Assembly: GCF_003312425.1 (NCBI RefSeq)
Contig: NZ_QNUX01000010.1
Span: 62,001-126,000, forward strand
Reading direction: 5' to 3'
From: Flavobacterium psychrolimnae
Lineage (GTDB): Bacteria > Bacteroidota > Bacteroidia > Flavobacteriales > Flavobacteriaceae
Length of the DNA: 64,000 nt
The position numbers and the translations under genes are program-made. The notes under the pieces are model-generated. The model was not told where the DNA came from. It did no database searches and saw nothing but the letters and a program-made list of their open reading frames with translations. Shown here in pieces: positions 34,142 to 43,687 of the stretch. Position 1 is the stretch's first letter, and every line of letters begins with the position of its first letter.

Positions 34142-34894
34142 TTAAGCTTCTTGTTCTTGTTTAATCCAATCGTATCCTTTTTCTTCCAGTTCGTGCGCTA
34201 GTTCTTTTCCGCCGGATTTTACAATTTTCCCGTTGTAAAGTACGTGAACAAAATCAGGAACGATATAATCTAATAAACGTTGGTAATGCGTAATTACCAC
34301 GATGGCATTTTTGTCGCTTTTTAGTTTATTAACACCATTAGCAACAATTCGTAACGCATCAATATCAAGTCCAGAATCGGTTTCATCAAGAATAGCCAAT
34401 TTTGGTTCTAGCATTGCCATTTGGAAAATTTCGTTACGTTTTTTCTCTCCACCAGAAAAACCTTCGTTTAGAGAACGAGACAAAAATTTACGGTCGATTT
34501 CTAATAATTCTGATTTCTCACGAATCACTTTTAGCATTTCGTTTGCAGGCATTTCTTCCTGACCGTTTGCTTTGCGTGTTTCGTTGATAGCAGTTCTCAT
34601 GAAGTTGGTAACTGAAACTCCCGGAATTTCCACTGGATATTGGAACGAAAGAAAAACACCTTTGTGTGCTCTTTCTTCTGGTGCCAATTCGGATAGGTCT
34701 TCTCCGTCTAAAGAGATTTCACCTTCGGTTACTTCGTAGTTTTCGTTTCCTGCAATGATAGACGCAAGGGTACTTTTTCCAGCACCGTTTGGTCCCATAA
34801 TCGCGTGAATTTCTCCTGCTTTTACTTCAAGGTTAATTCCTTTTAATATTTCTTTATCACCTATCGAGGCGTGTAAATTTTTTATTGATAACAT
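34142..34894 (-). CDS. sufC: Fe-S cluster assembly ATPase SufC
   Basis: Soluble ABC-type ATPase of 250 residues that drives the SufBCD scaffold. Walker [13 protein letters not shown] (about residues 33-44), the SufC-type signature [11 protein letters not shown] (about 148-158), Walker [15 protein letters not shown], and the H-loop VITHYQRLL are all intact. The D-loop has the SufC pattern ETDSGLD rather than EPTSALD. It is between sufB (61 bases upstream) and the four-helix-bundle gene. Confidence 0.97.
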   Translation of the reverse strand: MLSIKNLHASIGDKEILKGINLEVKAGEIHAIMGPNGAGKSTLASIIAGNENYEVTEGEISLDGEDLSELAPEERAHKGVFLSFQYPVEIPGVSVTNFMRTAINETRKANGQEEMPANEMLKVIREKSELLEIDRKFLSRSLNEGFSGGEKKRNEIFQMAMLEPKLAILDETDSGLDIDALRIVANGVNKLKSDKNAIVVITHYQRLLDYIVPDFVHVLYNGKIVKSGGKELAHELEEKGYDWIKQEQEA

Positions 34895-34955
34895 GTTTCT
34901 ATTTTTAAACCATTAAGGTATTAAGATTCATTAAGTTTTGTTTTGTAATCAGAGA
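34895..34955. repeat. AACCATTAAGGTATTAAG-type repeat arm between sufB and sufC
   Basis: TTTAAACCATTAAGGTATT and AAGATTCATTAAGTTTT form one arm of a low-complexity palindrome family whose two-armed form is at 36414-36466. Confidence 0.5.
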
Positions 34956-36404
34956 TTACCCTACACTTCCTTCTAACGAAATTTCTAATAATTTTTGTGC
35001 TTCTACGGCGAATTCCATTGGTAACTTATTCAATACATCTTTACTGAAACCGTTTACGATTAAAGCAATAGCTTTTTCGGTTGGAATTCCACGTTGGTTG
35101 CAATAGAAAACTTGGTCTTCGCCAATTTTACTTGTCGTAGCTTCATGTTCTATTTTTGCCGATGGATTTTTACTTTCGATGTAAGGGAAGGTATGCGCGC
35201 CACAATTGTTCCCCATTAATAAGGAATCACATTGTGAAAAGTTTCGGGCGTTATCTGCGTTTGGCGAAATTCTTACCAAACCACGGTAACTGTTTTGTGA
35301 CCTTCCAGCAGAAATTCCTTTAGAAATAATAGTCGATTTAGTGTTTTTACCTAAATGGACCATTTTGGTTCCCGTATCGGCTTGTTGGAAATTATTGGTT
35401 ACCGCAATCGAATAAAATTCTCCTGTTGAATTGTCTCCTTTTAAAATAACAGAAGGATATTTCCAAGTAATGGCAGAACCAGTCTCTACTTGTGTCCAAG
35501 AAATTTTTGCATTTTTCTCGCAAATTCCTCTTTTAGTCACAAAATTATAAACACCACCTTTTCCTTCTTTGTTTCCAGGATACCAGTTTTGTACGGTTGA
35601 ATATTTGATTTCGGCATCGTCCAAAGCGATTAGTTCTACTACAGCAGCGTGTAGTTGATTTTCATCACGACTAGGAGCCGTACAACCTTCAAGGTAAGAA
35701 ACATAACTACCTTCGTCAGCAACTAATAATGTTCTTTCGAATTGTCCTGTTCCTGCCTGATTGATTCTGAAATAAGTTGAAAGTTCCATTGGGCAACGAA
35801 CGCCTTTTGGAATATAACAGAAAGATCCATCAGAGAAAACTGCTGAATTTAGCGCCGCATAAAAGTTGTCTTTTTGCGGTACAACTGTTCCTAAATATTT
35901 ACGTACTAATTCTGGATGCTCTTTGATGGCTTCAGAAATACTCATGAAGATAATTCCTTTTTCGCCTAATGTTTTCTTGAATGTAGTCGCTACTGAAACT
36001 GAATCCACAACGATATCCATCGCTACATTATTCATCATTTTTTGCTCATCGACAGAGATACCTAACTTTTTGTACATTTCTAAAAGTTCCGGATCTACAT
36101 CGTCCAATGTTTTATTGGGATCTACCGCTTTGGGAGCTGAATAATAGGAAATCGCCTGAAAATCAGGTTTAGTGTAATGCACATTTGCCCATTCTGGTTC
36201 TGTCATTTGCTCCCAAGCGCGAAAAGCCTCCAGACGCCAATCGGTCATCCATTGTGGCTCTCCTTTTTTGTGCGAAATAGCGCGAACGATATCTTCATTT
36301 AAACCAATAGGAAACGTTTCTGATTCCAATTCGGTGTAAAATCCGTATTCGTATTCTTTAGTTTCGAGTTCGATTTTTAAGTCGTCTTCTGTATATTTTG
36401 ACAT
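34956..36404 (-). CDS. sufB: Fe-S cluster assembly protein SufB
   Basis: A 482-residue scaffold subunit of SufBCD. ATG 36404 ([22 protein letters not shown]) was chosen over an in-frame GTG at 36425, because the GTG adds only seven residues and lies inside the repeat upstream. Family features: [19 protein letters not shown] (about residues 50-68), the beta-helix with [20 protein letters not shown] (the cysteine used for cluster building), [15 protein letters not shown], and the C-terminal [20 protein letters not shown] with GIPTEKA. It is located between the SufA-type carrier gene and sufC. Confidence 0.97.
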   Translation of the reverse strand: MSKYTEDDLKIELETKEYEYGFYTELESETFPIGLNEDIVRAISHKKGEPQWMTDWRLEAFRAWEQMTEPEWANVHYTKPDFQAISYYSAPKAVDPNKTLDDVDPELLEMYKKLGISVDEQKMMNNVAMDIVVDSVSVATTFKKTLGEKGIIFMSISEAIKEHPELVRKYLGTVVPQKDNFYAALNSAVFSDGSFCYIPKGVRCPMELSTYFRINQAGTGQFERTLLVADEGSYVSYLEGCTAPSRDENQLHAAVVELIALDDAEIKYSTVQNWYPGNKEGKGGVYNFVTKRGICEKNAKISWTQVETGSAITWKYPSVILKGDNSTGEFYSIAVTNNFQQADTGTKMVHLGKNTKSTIISKGISAGRSQNSYRGLVRISPNADNARNFSQCDSLLMGNNCGAHTFPYIESKNPSAKIEHEATTSKIGEDQVFYCNQRGIPTEKAIALIVNGFSKDVLNKLPMEFAVEAQKLLEISLEGSVG

Positions 36405-36413
36405 AATTTTATT

Positions 36414-36466
36414 TTTTAAAACCACTAAGACTTAATTGGCTTAATTTCTTAATGGTTTAAATCTTT
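36414..36466. repeat. Two-armed AACCA(C/T)TAAGA palindrome between sufA and sufB genes
   Basis: AAAACCACTAAGACTTAA faces CTTAATTTCTTAATGGTTT; an empty low-complexity palindrome in the leader of sufB. Confidence 0.55.
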
Positions 36467-36475
36467 TGTTATTGG

Positions 36476-36805
36476 TTATAATGAAAATGATTCCCCACAA
36501 CCACATGTTCTATTGGCATTAGGATTATTGAAAACAAATCCTTTCCCATTAATTCCTCCTGAGAATTCTAATATTGTCCCGGCTAAGTACAGAAAAGATT
36601 TTTTTTCAACAGCGATAGTGATATCGTTGTCTACAAAAATTTTATCGTCGTCGCTTTTTGTTTTATCAAATTTTAAATCATAAGACAATCCAGAACATCC
36701 GCCGCTTTTTACACCCACTCTTACGTAGTCGATTGCAGCGTCAAAACCATCATCTTGCATTAAATCGATGATTTTTTTTCTTGCTGTGTCAGAAACTTTT
36801 ATCAT
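36476..36805 (-). CDS. A-type Fe-S carrier (SufA/IscA/ErpA family)
   Basis: A 109-residue A-type carrier that passes Fe-S clusters to target proteins. The three cluster cysteines are present: one in GVKSGGCSGLSYDL (about residue 37) and two in the C-terminal CGCGESFSL (about 102 and 104). First gene of the suf cluster, with a -7 box at 36836-36843 on the minus strand. I use the general name because SufA, IscA and ErpA cannot be told apart from sequence alone; position points to SufA. Confidence 0.94.
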   Translation of the reverse strand: MIKVSDTARKKIIDLMQDDGFDAAIDYVRVGVKSGGCSGLSYDLKFDKTKSDDDKIFVDNDITIAVEKKSFLYLAGTILEFSGGINGKGFVFNNPNANRTCGCGESFSL

Positions 36806-36835
36806 AGCTTATATTGATTTTGTCTAAATTAAGGA

Positions 36836-36843
36836 CAAAGATA
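36836..36843 (-). promoter_or_regulatory. Candidate -7 box of the suf operon
   Basis: Minus strand TATCTTTG (TAnnTTTG), 31 bases before the first suf gene. No -33 TTG at normal spacing, and no obvious IscR-like palindrome. Confidence 0.5.
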
Positions 36844-36940
36844 GTGTATAAAATGCTTTTTCCATAATTGATAACATTTTTATAACCAATGTAAAAATAG
36901 AAAAAAGCTATTTGAAACAGTAAAAAGCATTTGAATTCCC

Positions 36941-36948
36941 TAACTTTG
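36941..36948 (+). promoter_or_regulatory. Candidate -7 box of the MBL-fold gene
   Basis: TAACTTTG (TAnnTTTG), 26 bases before the ATG at 36974, divergent from the suf promoter. Confidence 0.5.
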
Positions 36949-36973
36949 AGACCTCTCAAAAAACAGAAAAACC

Positions 36974-37834
36974 ATGAAACTATATCCCATAGAAACCGGA
37001 AATTTTAAATTGGATGGCGGCGCTATGTTTGGCGTGGTGCCAAAAACCATTTGGAACAAAACCAATCCAGCCGATGAAAATAACCTGATTGATATTGCGG
37101 CACGCTGTTTATTAATTGAAGATGGCAACCGATTGATTTTGATTGATACGGGAATGGGAAACAAGCAATCCGAGAAATTTTTTGGGTATTACTCGCTTTG
37201 GGGAACACATTCCATGGATAAATCGTTGGCTAAATATGGTTTCCATCGCGATGATGTTACCGATATTTTTATGACGCATTTGCATTTTGACCATTGCGGT
37301 GGAAGCGTACAATGGAACGCTGACAAAACAGGATACGAACCGGCTTTTAAAAATGCGAAATTCTGGTCTAATGAAAATCACTGGGAATGGGCAACAAAGC
37401 CGAATCCAAGAGAAAAAGCATCGTTTTTATCCGAAAATATTTTACCGATGCAGGAAAGCGGACAGCTCAATTTCATACAAAGACCCGAAGGAGATTTTTT
37501 AGAAAAATCGGAACTGGGTTTTGGCATCTTCTTTGCTGATGGACATACAGAAAAGCAAATGATTCCGCACATTCAATATAAGGACAAGACCATCGTTTTT
37601 TGCGCTGATTTATTGGCGACAGCCGGACATATTCCAATTCCGTATGTGATGGGATATGATACCAGACCTTTATTGACCATGCCAGAAAAAGAAAAATTCA
37701 TGAATGCCGCTGCTGATAACAATTATTATTTGTTCTTGGAACATGACGCACATAATGAAATCATAACCGTACAAAAAACGGAGAAAGGCGTTCGCTTGGC
37801 AGAAGTTTTCACCTGCGAACAAATCTTAACATAG
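36974..37834 (+). CDS. MBL-fold metallohydrolase
   Basis: A 286-residue cytoplasmic metallo-beta-lactamase-fold hydrolase. The zinc motif is MTHLHFDHCGG (HxHxDH, starting near residue 99), with LILIDTGMG ahead, FADGHTEKQMIPHI (third His) and VFCADLLATAGHIPIPY (bridging Asp) after it, and a final FLEHDAHNE. This layout is that of the lactonase-like/YtnP-like branch; substrate not predictable. It is divergent from the suf operon and monocistronic. Confidence 0.92.
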   Translation: MKLYPIETGNFKLDGGAMFGVVPKTIWNKTNPADENNLIDIAARCLLIEDGNRLILIDTGMGNKQSEKFFGYYSLWGTHSMDKSLAKYGFHRDDVTDIFMTHLHFDHCGGSVQWNADKTGYEPAFKNAKFWSNENHWEWATKPNPREKASFLSENILPMQESGQLNFIQRPEGDFLEKSELGFGIFFADGHTEKQMIPHIQYKDKTIVFCADLLATAGHIPIPYVMGYDTRPLLTMPEKEKFMNAAADNNYYLFLEHDAHNEIITVQKTEKGVRLAEVFTCEQILT

Positions 37835-37908
37835 TGTTAATCATAACGCCTTTTGTAACAAAAAAAATTATTTTAGACAAATATTTCAAATTAACAAAAA
37901 CATTTTAG

Positions 37909-39540
37909 ATGAATACCATTAAACCTATTTACATTTCTGCTTTTGCACTTTTAGCATTAGTAGGATGTGGCGCTTCAAAACAAGTTTCAAATGCTTCTAA
38001 TTCTGGACTGGTTGCCATCAGCGCTCCTTTGAACATCACTAAAAAATCGCCTATTACTGAAAACGATTTAAAGCGTTGGAGTCATTTAGATATTGTATCC
38101 GATACTATTCCTGGAATGAGTGTTGATAAGGCTTACGCCGAATTATTAAAAGGTAAAACTGGCGTTCCAGTTATTGTTGGGATTGTAGATTCTGGTGTGG
38201 ATATTGAGCACGAGGATTTGAAATCAGTGCTTTGGACCAATACGAAAGAAATTGCCGGAAACGGAATTGATGATGACAAAAACGGATATATCGATGATAT
38301 TCACGGATGGAATTTTCTTGGAGACAGTACCAAAGAAAATTTGGAATACGAAAGAATCATCAAAGACAAAACTTTAGTTGATGACGCTACATATCAATCG
38401 GCGAAAGCATTAAATGATAAAAAAGTGGCTGATGCAGCTACAGGAAAAATGCGTTCAGAGCAAATGCTAGAAACTATCGCTGCAGGTGATGCTATTTTAG
38501 TAAAGCATTTTGGCAAACCGGTTTATACAATTGAAGAGGTAAATGCAATTGTTTCGCAAGAACCGGCAACACAAAAAAGTAAAGCGGCTATGCAACAAAT
38601 GCTTTCTTATGGATTGCCAGTAGCGGAACTAAAAGTGGCTGTTCAAAAACAATTAGACGGTCAAATTGCGCTTATCAATGGTGATCATTTAAAAACAGAT
38701 TACCGTAAAGTAGTTGGTGATAATCCAAATGATATTACCGATACTAAATACGGAAACAATAATGTGATGGGTCCAGACAAGAACGAAATTCTTCATGGAA
38801 CTCACGTTGCCGGAATTGTTGCTCAAAGCAGAAACAATGTCTTAGGTGGAGATGGTGTTGCTAATAACGTTCAAATCCTTACCGTTCGTGCAGTACCAGA
38901 CGGTGATGAGTACGATAAAGATATTGCACTTGGAATTCGTTATGCTGTTGATAATGGTGCCAAAGTAATCAACGGAAGTTTTGGAAAAAGTTTCTCTCCA
39001 CACAAGCAATGGGTTTATGATGCTATAAAATATGCTGAGAAAAAAGATGTATTAATCGTTCACGCAGCGGGTAACGATGCAAAAGACATTGACTTCGCTG
39101 AAAATTTCCCTAACGATTCTGAAGATAAAGTAACTGAGTTTGCTGATAATTTAATCACAATTGGTGCTTTGAATTTTGAATATGGAAATAAAGTTGTGGC
39201 TCGTTTTTCTAACATTGGAAAAATCAATGTAGACGTTTTTGCTCCTGGAGTAAAAATCTATGCTACTACGCCAAACAATAACTATCAGTACCTACAAGGA
39301 ACTTCAATGGCTGCGCCAAATGCTGCCGGAGTTGCTGCATTGATTCGTTCGTATTACCCAAAATTATCAGCTCAACAAGTGAAACATATTTTGATGGATT
39401 CAGGAGTTGCTATTACAACTGATGTTGTTGTAGGCGGAAAAGCAAATGATACTCGTCCTTTTAGTGCTTTATCGCAATCAGGAAAAATAGTAAATGCTTA
39501 CAACGCATTACTTATGGCAGAAAAAATGTCTAAAAAATAA
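37909..39540 (+). CDS. S8 family serine peptidase (subtilase), lipoprotein
   Basis: A 543-residue subtilisin-like peptidase. The signal ends in the lipobox ALVGC (Cys 20), so it is probably anchored in the outer membrane. Catalytic Asp in GIVDSGVDIEHEDL (about residue 94), His in HGTHVAGIVAQS (about 297), Ser in LQGTSMAAPNAAGVAA (about 466). An insert of about 150 residues between the Asp and His motifs (including KRHLKT-free helical segments such as KSKAAMQQMLSYG) is typical of Bacteroidota members. No C-terminal Por sorting domain. It ends at a hairpin terminator at 39558-39590. Confidence 0.94.
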   Translation: MNTIKPIYISAFALLALVGCGASKQVSNASNSGLVAISAPLNITKKSPITENDLKRWSHLDIVSDTIPGMSVDKAYAELLKGKTGVPVIVGIVDSGVDIEHEDLKSVLWTNTKEIAGNGIDDDKNGYIDDIHGWNFLGDSTKENLEYERIIKDKTLVDDATYQSAKALNDKKVADAATGKMRSEQMLETIAAGDAILVKHFGKPVYTIEEVNAIVSQEPATQKSKAAMQQMLSYGLPVAELKVAVQKQLDGQIALINGDHLKTDYRKVVGDNPNDITDTKYGNNNVMGPDKNEILHGTHVAGIVAQSRNNVLGGDGVANNVQILTVRAVPDGDEYDKDIALGIRYAVDNGAKVINGSFGKSFSPHKQWVYDAIKYAEKKDVLIVHAAGNDAKDIDFAENFPNDSEDKVTEFADNLITIGALNFEYGNKVVARFSNIGKINVDVFAPGVKIYATTPNNNYQYLQGTSMAAPNAAGVAALIRSYYPKLSAQQVKHILMDSGVAITTDVVVGGKANDTRPFSALSQSGKIVNAYNALLMAEKMSKK

Positions 39541-39557
39541 CAGTTCAAATATTCATC

Positions 39558-39590
39558 AATGGAAGGCCAATTTGTCCTTCCATTTTTATT
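39558..39590 (+). terminator. Terminator of the subtilase gene
   Basis: AATGGAAGG / CCTTCCATT stem with a 9-base loop and a T-run. It contains the upstream ATG (39559) of the next reading frame, which argues against that start. Confidence 0.75.
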
Positions 39591-39600
39591 TTTAACCTAT

Positions 39601-41475
39601 ATGAAAAAACTACTTTTACTATCTTTTCTTACTTTAAGTTTTGGAAGTCTATTGGCTCAAAACACTTCGTATTGGCAGCAACATGCCGATTACAAAATGG
39701 ACGTAACAATGGATGTCAAAAATTATGAATACAAAGGCAAGCAAGAGTTGGTTTATACCAATAATTCTCCTGATACTTTAAGAAAAGTATATTACCACCT
39801 TTATAATAACGCATTTCAACCCGGAAGTGAGATGGATGCTAGAATCCAAAGTATTAGAGATCCGGACGCAAGAATGGTCACTAAGATAAAAGTGGGCGAG
39901 AATGAATGGAAACAAAGTCGAATCAAAACCTTGAAACCTAACGAAACGGGGTATTTGAATATTACTAATTTTACACAAGATGGTGTTAGCGCTACCGTAG
40001 AAGCAGTTGGTACGATTTTGGAAGTTACTTTGGCTAAGCCAATATTGCCAAATTCTAAAACCACTTTTAAGTTGGATTTTGACGGTCAGGTTCCACTTCA
40101 AATTCGTCGTTCCGGAAGAAATAATGCTGAAGGAGTAGAATTATCAATGGCGCAATGGTACCCAAAAATTGCCGAATTTGATTTTGAAGGATGGCATGCA
40201 GATCCATATATCGCCAGAGAATTTCATGGTGTTTGGGGAAATTTCGATGTGAATATCACCATTGATGCAGCATACGTTTTAGGCGGTACGGGTTATTTGC
40301 AAAACAAAAACGAAATAGGTCACGGATATCAGGATCCAGGCGTTGTGGTAACACTTCCTAAAGGAACTAAAACACTGACTTGGCATTTTAATGCACCAAT
40401 GGTTCATGATTTTACTTGGGCAGCTGACAAAGAGTACATTCACGATGTAGTGAAAGGGCCTAATAATGTCGACTTGCATTTCTTGTACAAAAACAATCCA
40501 AAATTCATTGAAAACTGGAAAAACTTACAGCCAAAAACTGCTCAGTTAATGGCGTTTTATAATAAAACAGTTGGAGATTATCCGTACAAACAATACTCTG
40601 TAATTCAAGGTGGCGATGGCGGAATGGAATATGCCATGTGTACTTTAATTTTAGGACAAGGAAGTTTTGAAGGTTTATTAGGTGTAACCGCTCACGAAAT
40701 GGCGCACTCTTGGTTCCAGCATGTATTGGCTTCCAATGAATCAAAACACGGTTGGATGGACGAAGGTTTCACTTCATTTCTAGAAGATTTAGGAATGAAT
40801 GAAATTGCAGATAAAAAAGTAGAAAACCCATTTAAGGGAGCGTATGCCGGATATTTTTCAATGGTAAATTCAGGTAAGGAATTGCCACAAACTACACATG
40901 CAGATCGTTTTGACGAAAACAGAGTCTACAGCATCACTTCGTATAGCAAAGGAGAACTTTTCCTGACACAATTAATGTATTTGATAGGGAAAGAAAATCT
41001 GATGAAAACTTTAAAAAAGTATTACAGCGATTTTAAATTTAAACATCCTACGCCAAATGATATCAAAAGATCTGCCGAAAGAATTACGGGAGCAAATCTG
41101 GATTGGTATTTGACGGATTGGACACAAACCACAAACACTATTGATTACGGTATTAGAGAACCAAGAGATATTGGTGAAAAAACGATTGTAACATTAGAAA
41201 GAATAGGCAGGATGCCAATGCCAATTGATTTGTTAGTGGAGTATACAGATGGAACAATGGAGAGTTTTTACATTCCATTGCGCATGATGAGTTTCGAAAA
41301 AGAAAATCCGAATCCAACTATAAAAAGAACGGTTTTAGGCGATTGGGCTTGGGCCTATCCTACAATGGAATTCATGATTGCAAAACCAAAAAGCGCCATT
41401 ATGAAAATAACCATTGATCCAAGTGGCTTAATGGCTGACATCAAGAAAGAAAACAATACTTACGAATTAAAGTAA
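39601..41475 (+). CDS. M1 family metallopeptidase
   Basis: Secreted zinc aminopeptidase of 624 residues, starting at ATG 39601. The in-frame ATG 42 bases upstream lies in the previous gene's terminator and would bury the signal peptide MKKLLLLSFLTLSFGSLLAQ. An N-terminal beta-saddle domain is followed by the catalytic domain with GGDGGMEYAM (the exopeptidase motif variant), the zinc site HEMAHSWFQH and its downstream glutamate in GWMDEGFTSF. C-terminally there is a region with VTLERIGRMPMPIDLLVEYT, found in many Bacteroidota M1 proteins. A shared terminator follows at 41497-41534. Confidence 0.95.
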   Translation: MKKLLLLSFLTLSFGSLLAQNTSYWQQHADYKMDVTMDVKNYEYKGKQELVYTNNSPDTLRKVYYHLYNNAFQPGSEMDARIQSIRDPDARMVTKIKVGENEWKQSRIKTLKPNETGYLNITNFTQDGVSATVEAVGTILEVTLAKPILPNSKTTFKLDFDGQVPLQIRRSGRNNAEGVELSMAQWYPKIAEFDFEGWHADPYIAREFHGVWGNFDVNITIDAAYVLGGTGYLQNKNEIGHGYQDPGVVVTLPKGTKTLTWHFNAPMVHDFTWAADKEYIHDVVKGPNNVDLHFLYKNNPKFIENWKNLQPKTAQLMAFYNKTVGDYPYKQYSVIQGGDGGMEYAMCTLILGQGSFEGLLGVTAHEMAHSWFQHVLASNESKHGWMDEGFTSFLEDLGMNEIADKKVENPFKGAYAGYFSMVNSGKELPQTTHADRFDENRVYSITSYSKGELFLTQLMYLIGKENLMKTLKKYYSDFKFKHPTPNDIKRSAERITGANLDWYLTDWTQTTNTIDYGIREPRDIGEKTIVTLERIGRMPMPIDLLVEYTDGTMESFYIPLRMMSFEKENPNPTIKRTVLGDWAWAYPTMEFMIAKPKSAIMKITIDPSGLMADIKKENNTYELK

Positions 41476-41496
41476 TATTTAAAAGCTTGAATGAAC

Positions 41497-41534
41497 ATGC
41501 CCCAAAAAGTTAGTCACTATTTGGGGCATTTTTT
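41497..41534. terminator. Bidirectional terminator between M1 peptidase and FAD oxidoreductase genes
   Basis: ATGCCCCAAA / TTTGGGGCAT (10 bp) with T-run, between convergent genes. Confidence 0.85.
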
Positions 41535-41566
41535 ATGCAGTTTAACGATATATTGGCCTTGGGAAA

Positions 41567-42772
41567 TTACCTTCTAAATTTAAAATATTCTGATAAAGTA
41601 TGTTTTTTGTTTTTCAACATTTCAGAAACGAGTTCCATTCCAATAACTGAAAATGTGATGCCATTTCCGCCAAAGCCCAAAACAAAATAGGCGCTTGGAA
41701 AATTGGGGTGTTTGCCAATGTAAGGTAAGCCGTCTTTGGTCTCGCCAAAAGTACCCGCCCAAACAAAATCCATTCTGAAATCATAATCAGGTAAAATTTT
41801 CTTTAGATATTTAGTCAATTTATCGGACTTTTCGTTAAGTAAGGAATCTCTTTTTGCAGCGTCTACAAAATCTTCATCCTCGCCGCCAATAAGCAATCGA
41901 TTATCATCCGTGGTTCGCATATATATGTAAGGCTCCGCTGTATTCCAAAAAAGAGTGTCGTTAAGATGCGATTGATCATCCTCAAACCGTTCTCCCACAA
42001 TGGCGTAAGTAGAAAGTAATTTTACAAACTTGTCTTTAATGATTTCGGTACTTTCAAAACCGTTGCAGTAGATTATTTTTTTGGCAGTGATGGTAGTTCC
42101 ATGTTCGGTTAGAACGGTGACGCCATTTTGTTTGTAAGTAACTTTTTTGATATCGGTTTTATCAAAAATCTGTAATCCTTTTTCGTGATTGTACGCTAGA
42201 ATATCGTGAGCTAATTGGAATGCATCAATACTGCCGCCTTGTTCTGACAAGATTCCGCCATGCGAATGTTTGATGTGAAATTTTTTATCAATTTCATCGG
42301 CTTCGAGCCATTTTACAGGCATTCCAATTTTTTTTCGAGCTTCGAATTCTTTTTTTAACCAACTAACATCTTTCTTTAATGCGGCAAAATAAAGCGATTC
42401 TTTTTTCTTGAAACCACAATCTGATTTTACTTGTTGCACTATTTTCTTCAAATCATCAATCGATTTATAGCATGCCCAATAACTGTTAACGGCAGCTTTT
42501 TCGCCAATCAAATCTATAAGTTGGTGCAAAGGAACGTCAATCTCATATTGTAACATGGATGTCGTAGCCGATGTACTTCCGTGACCTATTTCTCTGCGAT
42601 CAATCAGCATGGTTTTGTAACCATCCGCCATACATTGATGAGCTATAAGACTGCCAGTTATTCCACCGCCTACAATTAGAATTTCTGTGTCCAGATTTTC
42701 TCTTAATGACGGATACGAGTTGATGATTCCGTTTTTTACCAACCAAAAAGGTTCACTTGATTTTAGTTTCAT
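41567..42772 (-). CDS. FAD-dependent oxidoreductase (DAO family)
   Basis: A 401-residue flavoprotein of the D-amino acid oxidase-like family. The dinucleotide fold is TEILIVGGGITGSLIAHQCM (residues 29-48), followed by the acidic ribose-binding residue in LIDRREIGHGSTSATTSML, and the C-terminal FAD segment is VLGFGGNGITFSVIGMELV. The GHGSTSATTS segment is also seen in YurR/OrdL-like oxidases. The substrate, probably an amine or amino acid, is not predictable. Monocistronic; -7 box at 42790-42797. Confidence 0.88.
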   Translation of the reverse strand: MKLKSSEPFWLVKNGIINSYPSLRENLDTEILIVGGGITGSLIAHQCMADGYKTMLIDRREIGHGSTSATTSMLQYEIDVPLHQLIDLIGEKAAVNSYWACYKSIDDLKKIVQQVKSDCGFKKKESLYFAALKKDVSWLKKEFEARKKIGMPVKWLEADEIDKKFHIKHSHGGILSEQGGSIDAFQLAHDILAYNHEKGLQIFDKTDIKKVTYKQNGVTVLTEHGTTITAKKIIYCNGFESTEIIKDKFVKLLSTYAIVGERFEDDQSHLNDTLFWNTAEPYIYMRTTDDNRLLIGGEDEDFVDAAKRDSLLNEKSDKLTKYLKKILPDYDFRMDFVWAGTFGETKDGLPYIGKHPNFPSAYFVLGFGGNGITFSVIGMELVSEMLKNKKHTLSEYFKFRR

Positions 42773-43094
42773 GGCGCTGCGGTTTTTATCAAATTTAGTA
42801 AAAATATTTTTTGCACGATAATTAAGAAAAAAACAAAACCTATTATAAAAGTATAGAATGGTTATGTCCTTCTGAATTTTTTAATTAGTTATCAAGTGTT
42901 TCTTTGTTGGAAAAACAATAATTGCACTAAATAACTTAATATAAATTTAGTTATTGAATAAGAAAGGTATTTTAAATTAAAAATGTATCCTTGCTATTAT
43001 TTCTGAATTAATAGATTTAGGTACATTTTATTCGTAAAAAGACAGCTATTAATAACAGAAATTTTTATAACGGACCTTCAAATTGTAACTAATC
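42773..43094. other. Divergent intergenic region
   Basis: AT-rich 322 bases. Apart from the -7 box at 42790-42797 I see no repeat, hairpin or gene, and no exact promoter for the plus-strand gene. Confidence 0.5.
42790..42797 (-). promoter_or_regulatory. Candidate -7 box of the FAD oxidoreductase gene
   Basis: Minus strand TAAATTTG (TAnnTTTG), 18 bases before the ATG. Confidence 0.4.
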
Positions 43095-43565
43095 ATGAAA
43101 AAAATAATTTGTTTATTGCTATTTTGTATATCATTTTCTACGGTGGGACAATCCAAAGAAAGTGATTTCTTCAAATTTTACAAAGGCGGGACTAAATATA
43201 TGAAACCCGTGAAATATGTTCTTTTTGATACTACTTCAGGAGACACTAAAAAAGAAGTTGCTAATAAAATCTATTTTTACATGGGAGGAGAAACTTTTAT
43301 TTTTGATGTCAAGATCAATAAAATGGATACTTGCTTACTTGACAAATTAAAATTCACCGTCGATAAATCAGAAGATTTACAACAAAAGGCGTATCAGTTT
43401 TACAAGGAAAAAAAGCAAATAGAGGAAAGAAAAATGAAGTTAAAAAATCCAATACTGTATCCGGTAACTGATTTTAGTGCATACTTTAAAATTTATGTAT
43501 TAGAAAAAACTCATAAAAATACGCTTTTAAAATATGAAGTAGATTGGATATATTCTTCCTTTTAA
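43095..43565 (+). CDS. Secreted protein of unknown function
   Basis: A 156-residue protein with a signal peptide (1-18, MKKIICLLLFCISFSTVG). The mature part is lysine-rich (QQKAYQFYKEKKQIEERKMK) and otherwise mixed alpha/beta. I do not recognise a family. It stands alone and is followed by a strong hairpin terminator. Confidence 0.7.
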   Translation: MKKIICLLLFCISFSTVGQSKESDFFKFYKGGTKYMKPVKYVLFDTTSGDTKKEVANKIYFYMGGETFIFDVKINKMDTCLLDKLKFTVDKSEDLQQKAYQFYKEKKQIEERKMKLKNPILYPVTDFSAYFKIYVLEKTHKNTLLKYEVDWIYSSF

Positions 43566-43630
43566 AAACGAAGGATACTTGTGGATTTTAGCATGCTATT
43601 TAAAGATTAAGTATAGCTTGATCCTAATAA

Positions 43631-43672
43631 AACCAAAAAAAGTCTAATGTAAGAATTAGACTTTTTTTGGTT
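43631..43672. terminator. Bidirectional terminator
   Basis: AACCAAAAAAAGTCTAAT pairs perfectly with its complement at 43655-43672 (18 bp) around a 6-base loop, between convergent genes. Confidence 0.85.
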
Positions 43673-43687
43673 ATGTTTTTAAGGGAA

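Noticed and set aside
36405..36425. GTG start for SufB
   Set aside because: It adds seven residues encoded by the palindromic spacer; ATG 36404 gives the usual SufB N-terminus.
39559..39600. Upstream start of the M1 peptidase (42 bases earlier)
   Set aside because: The earlier ATG is inside the hairpin terminator of the subtilase gene and would bury the signal peptide that begins at ATG 39601.
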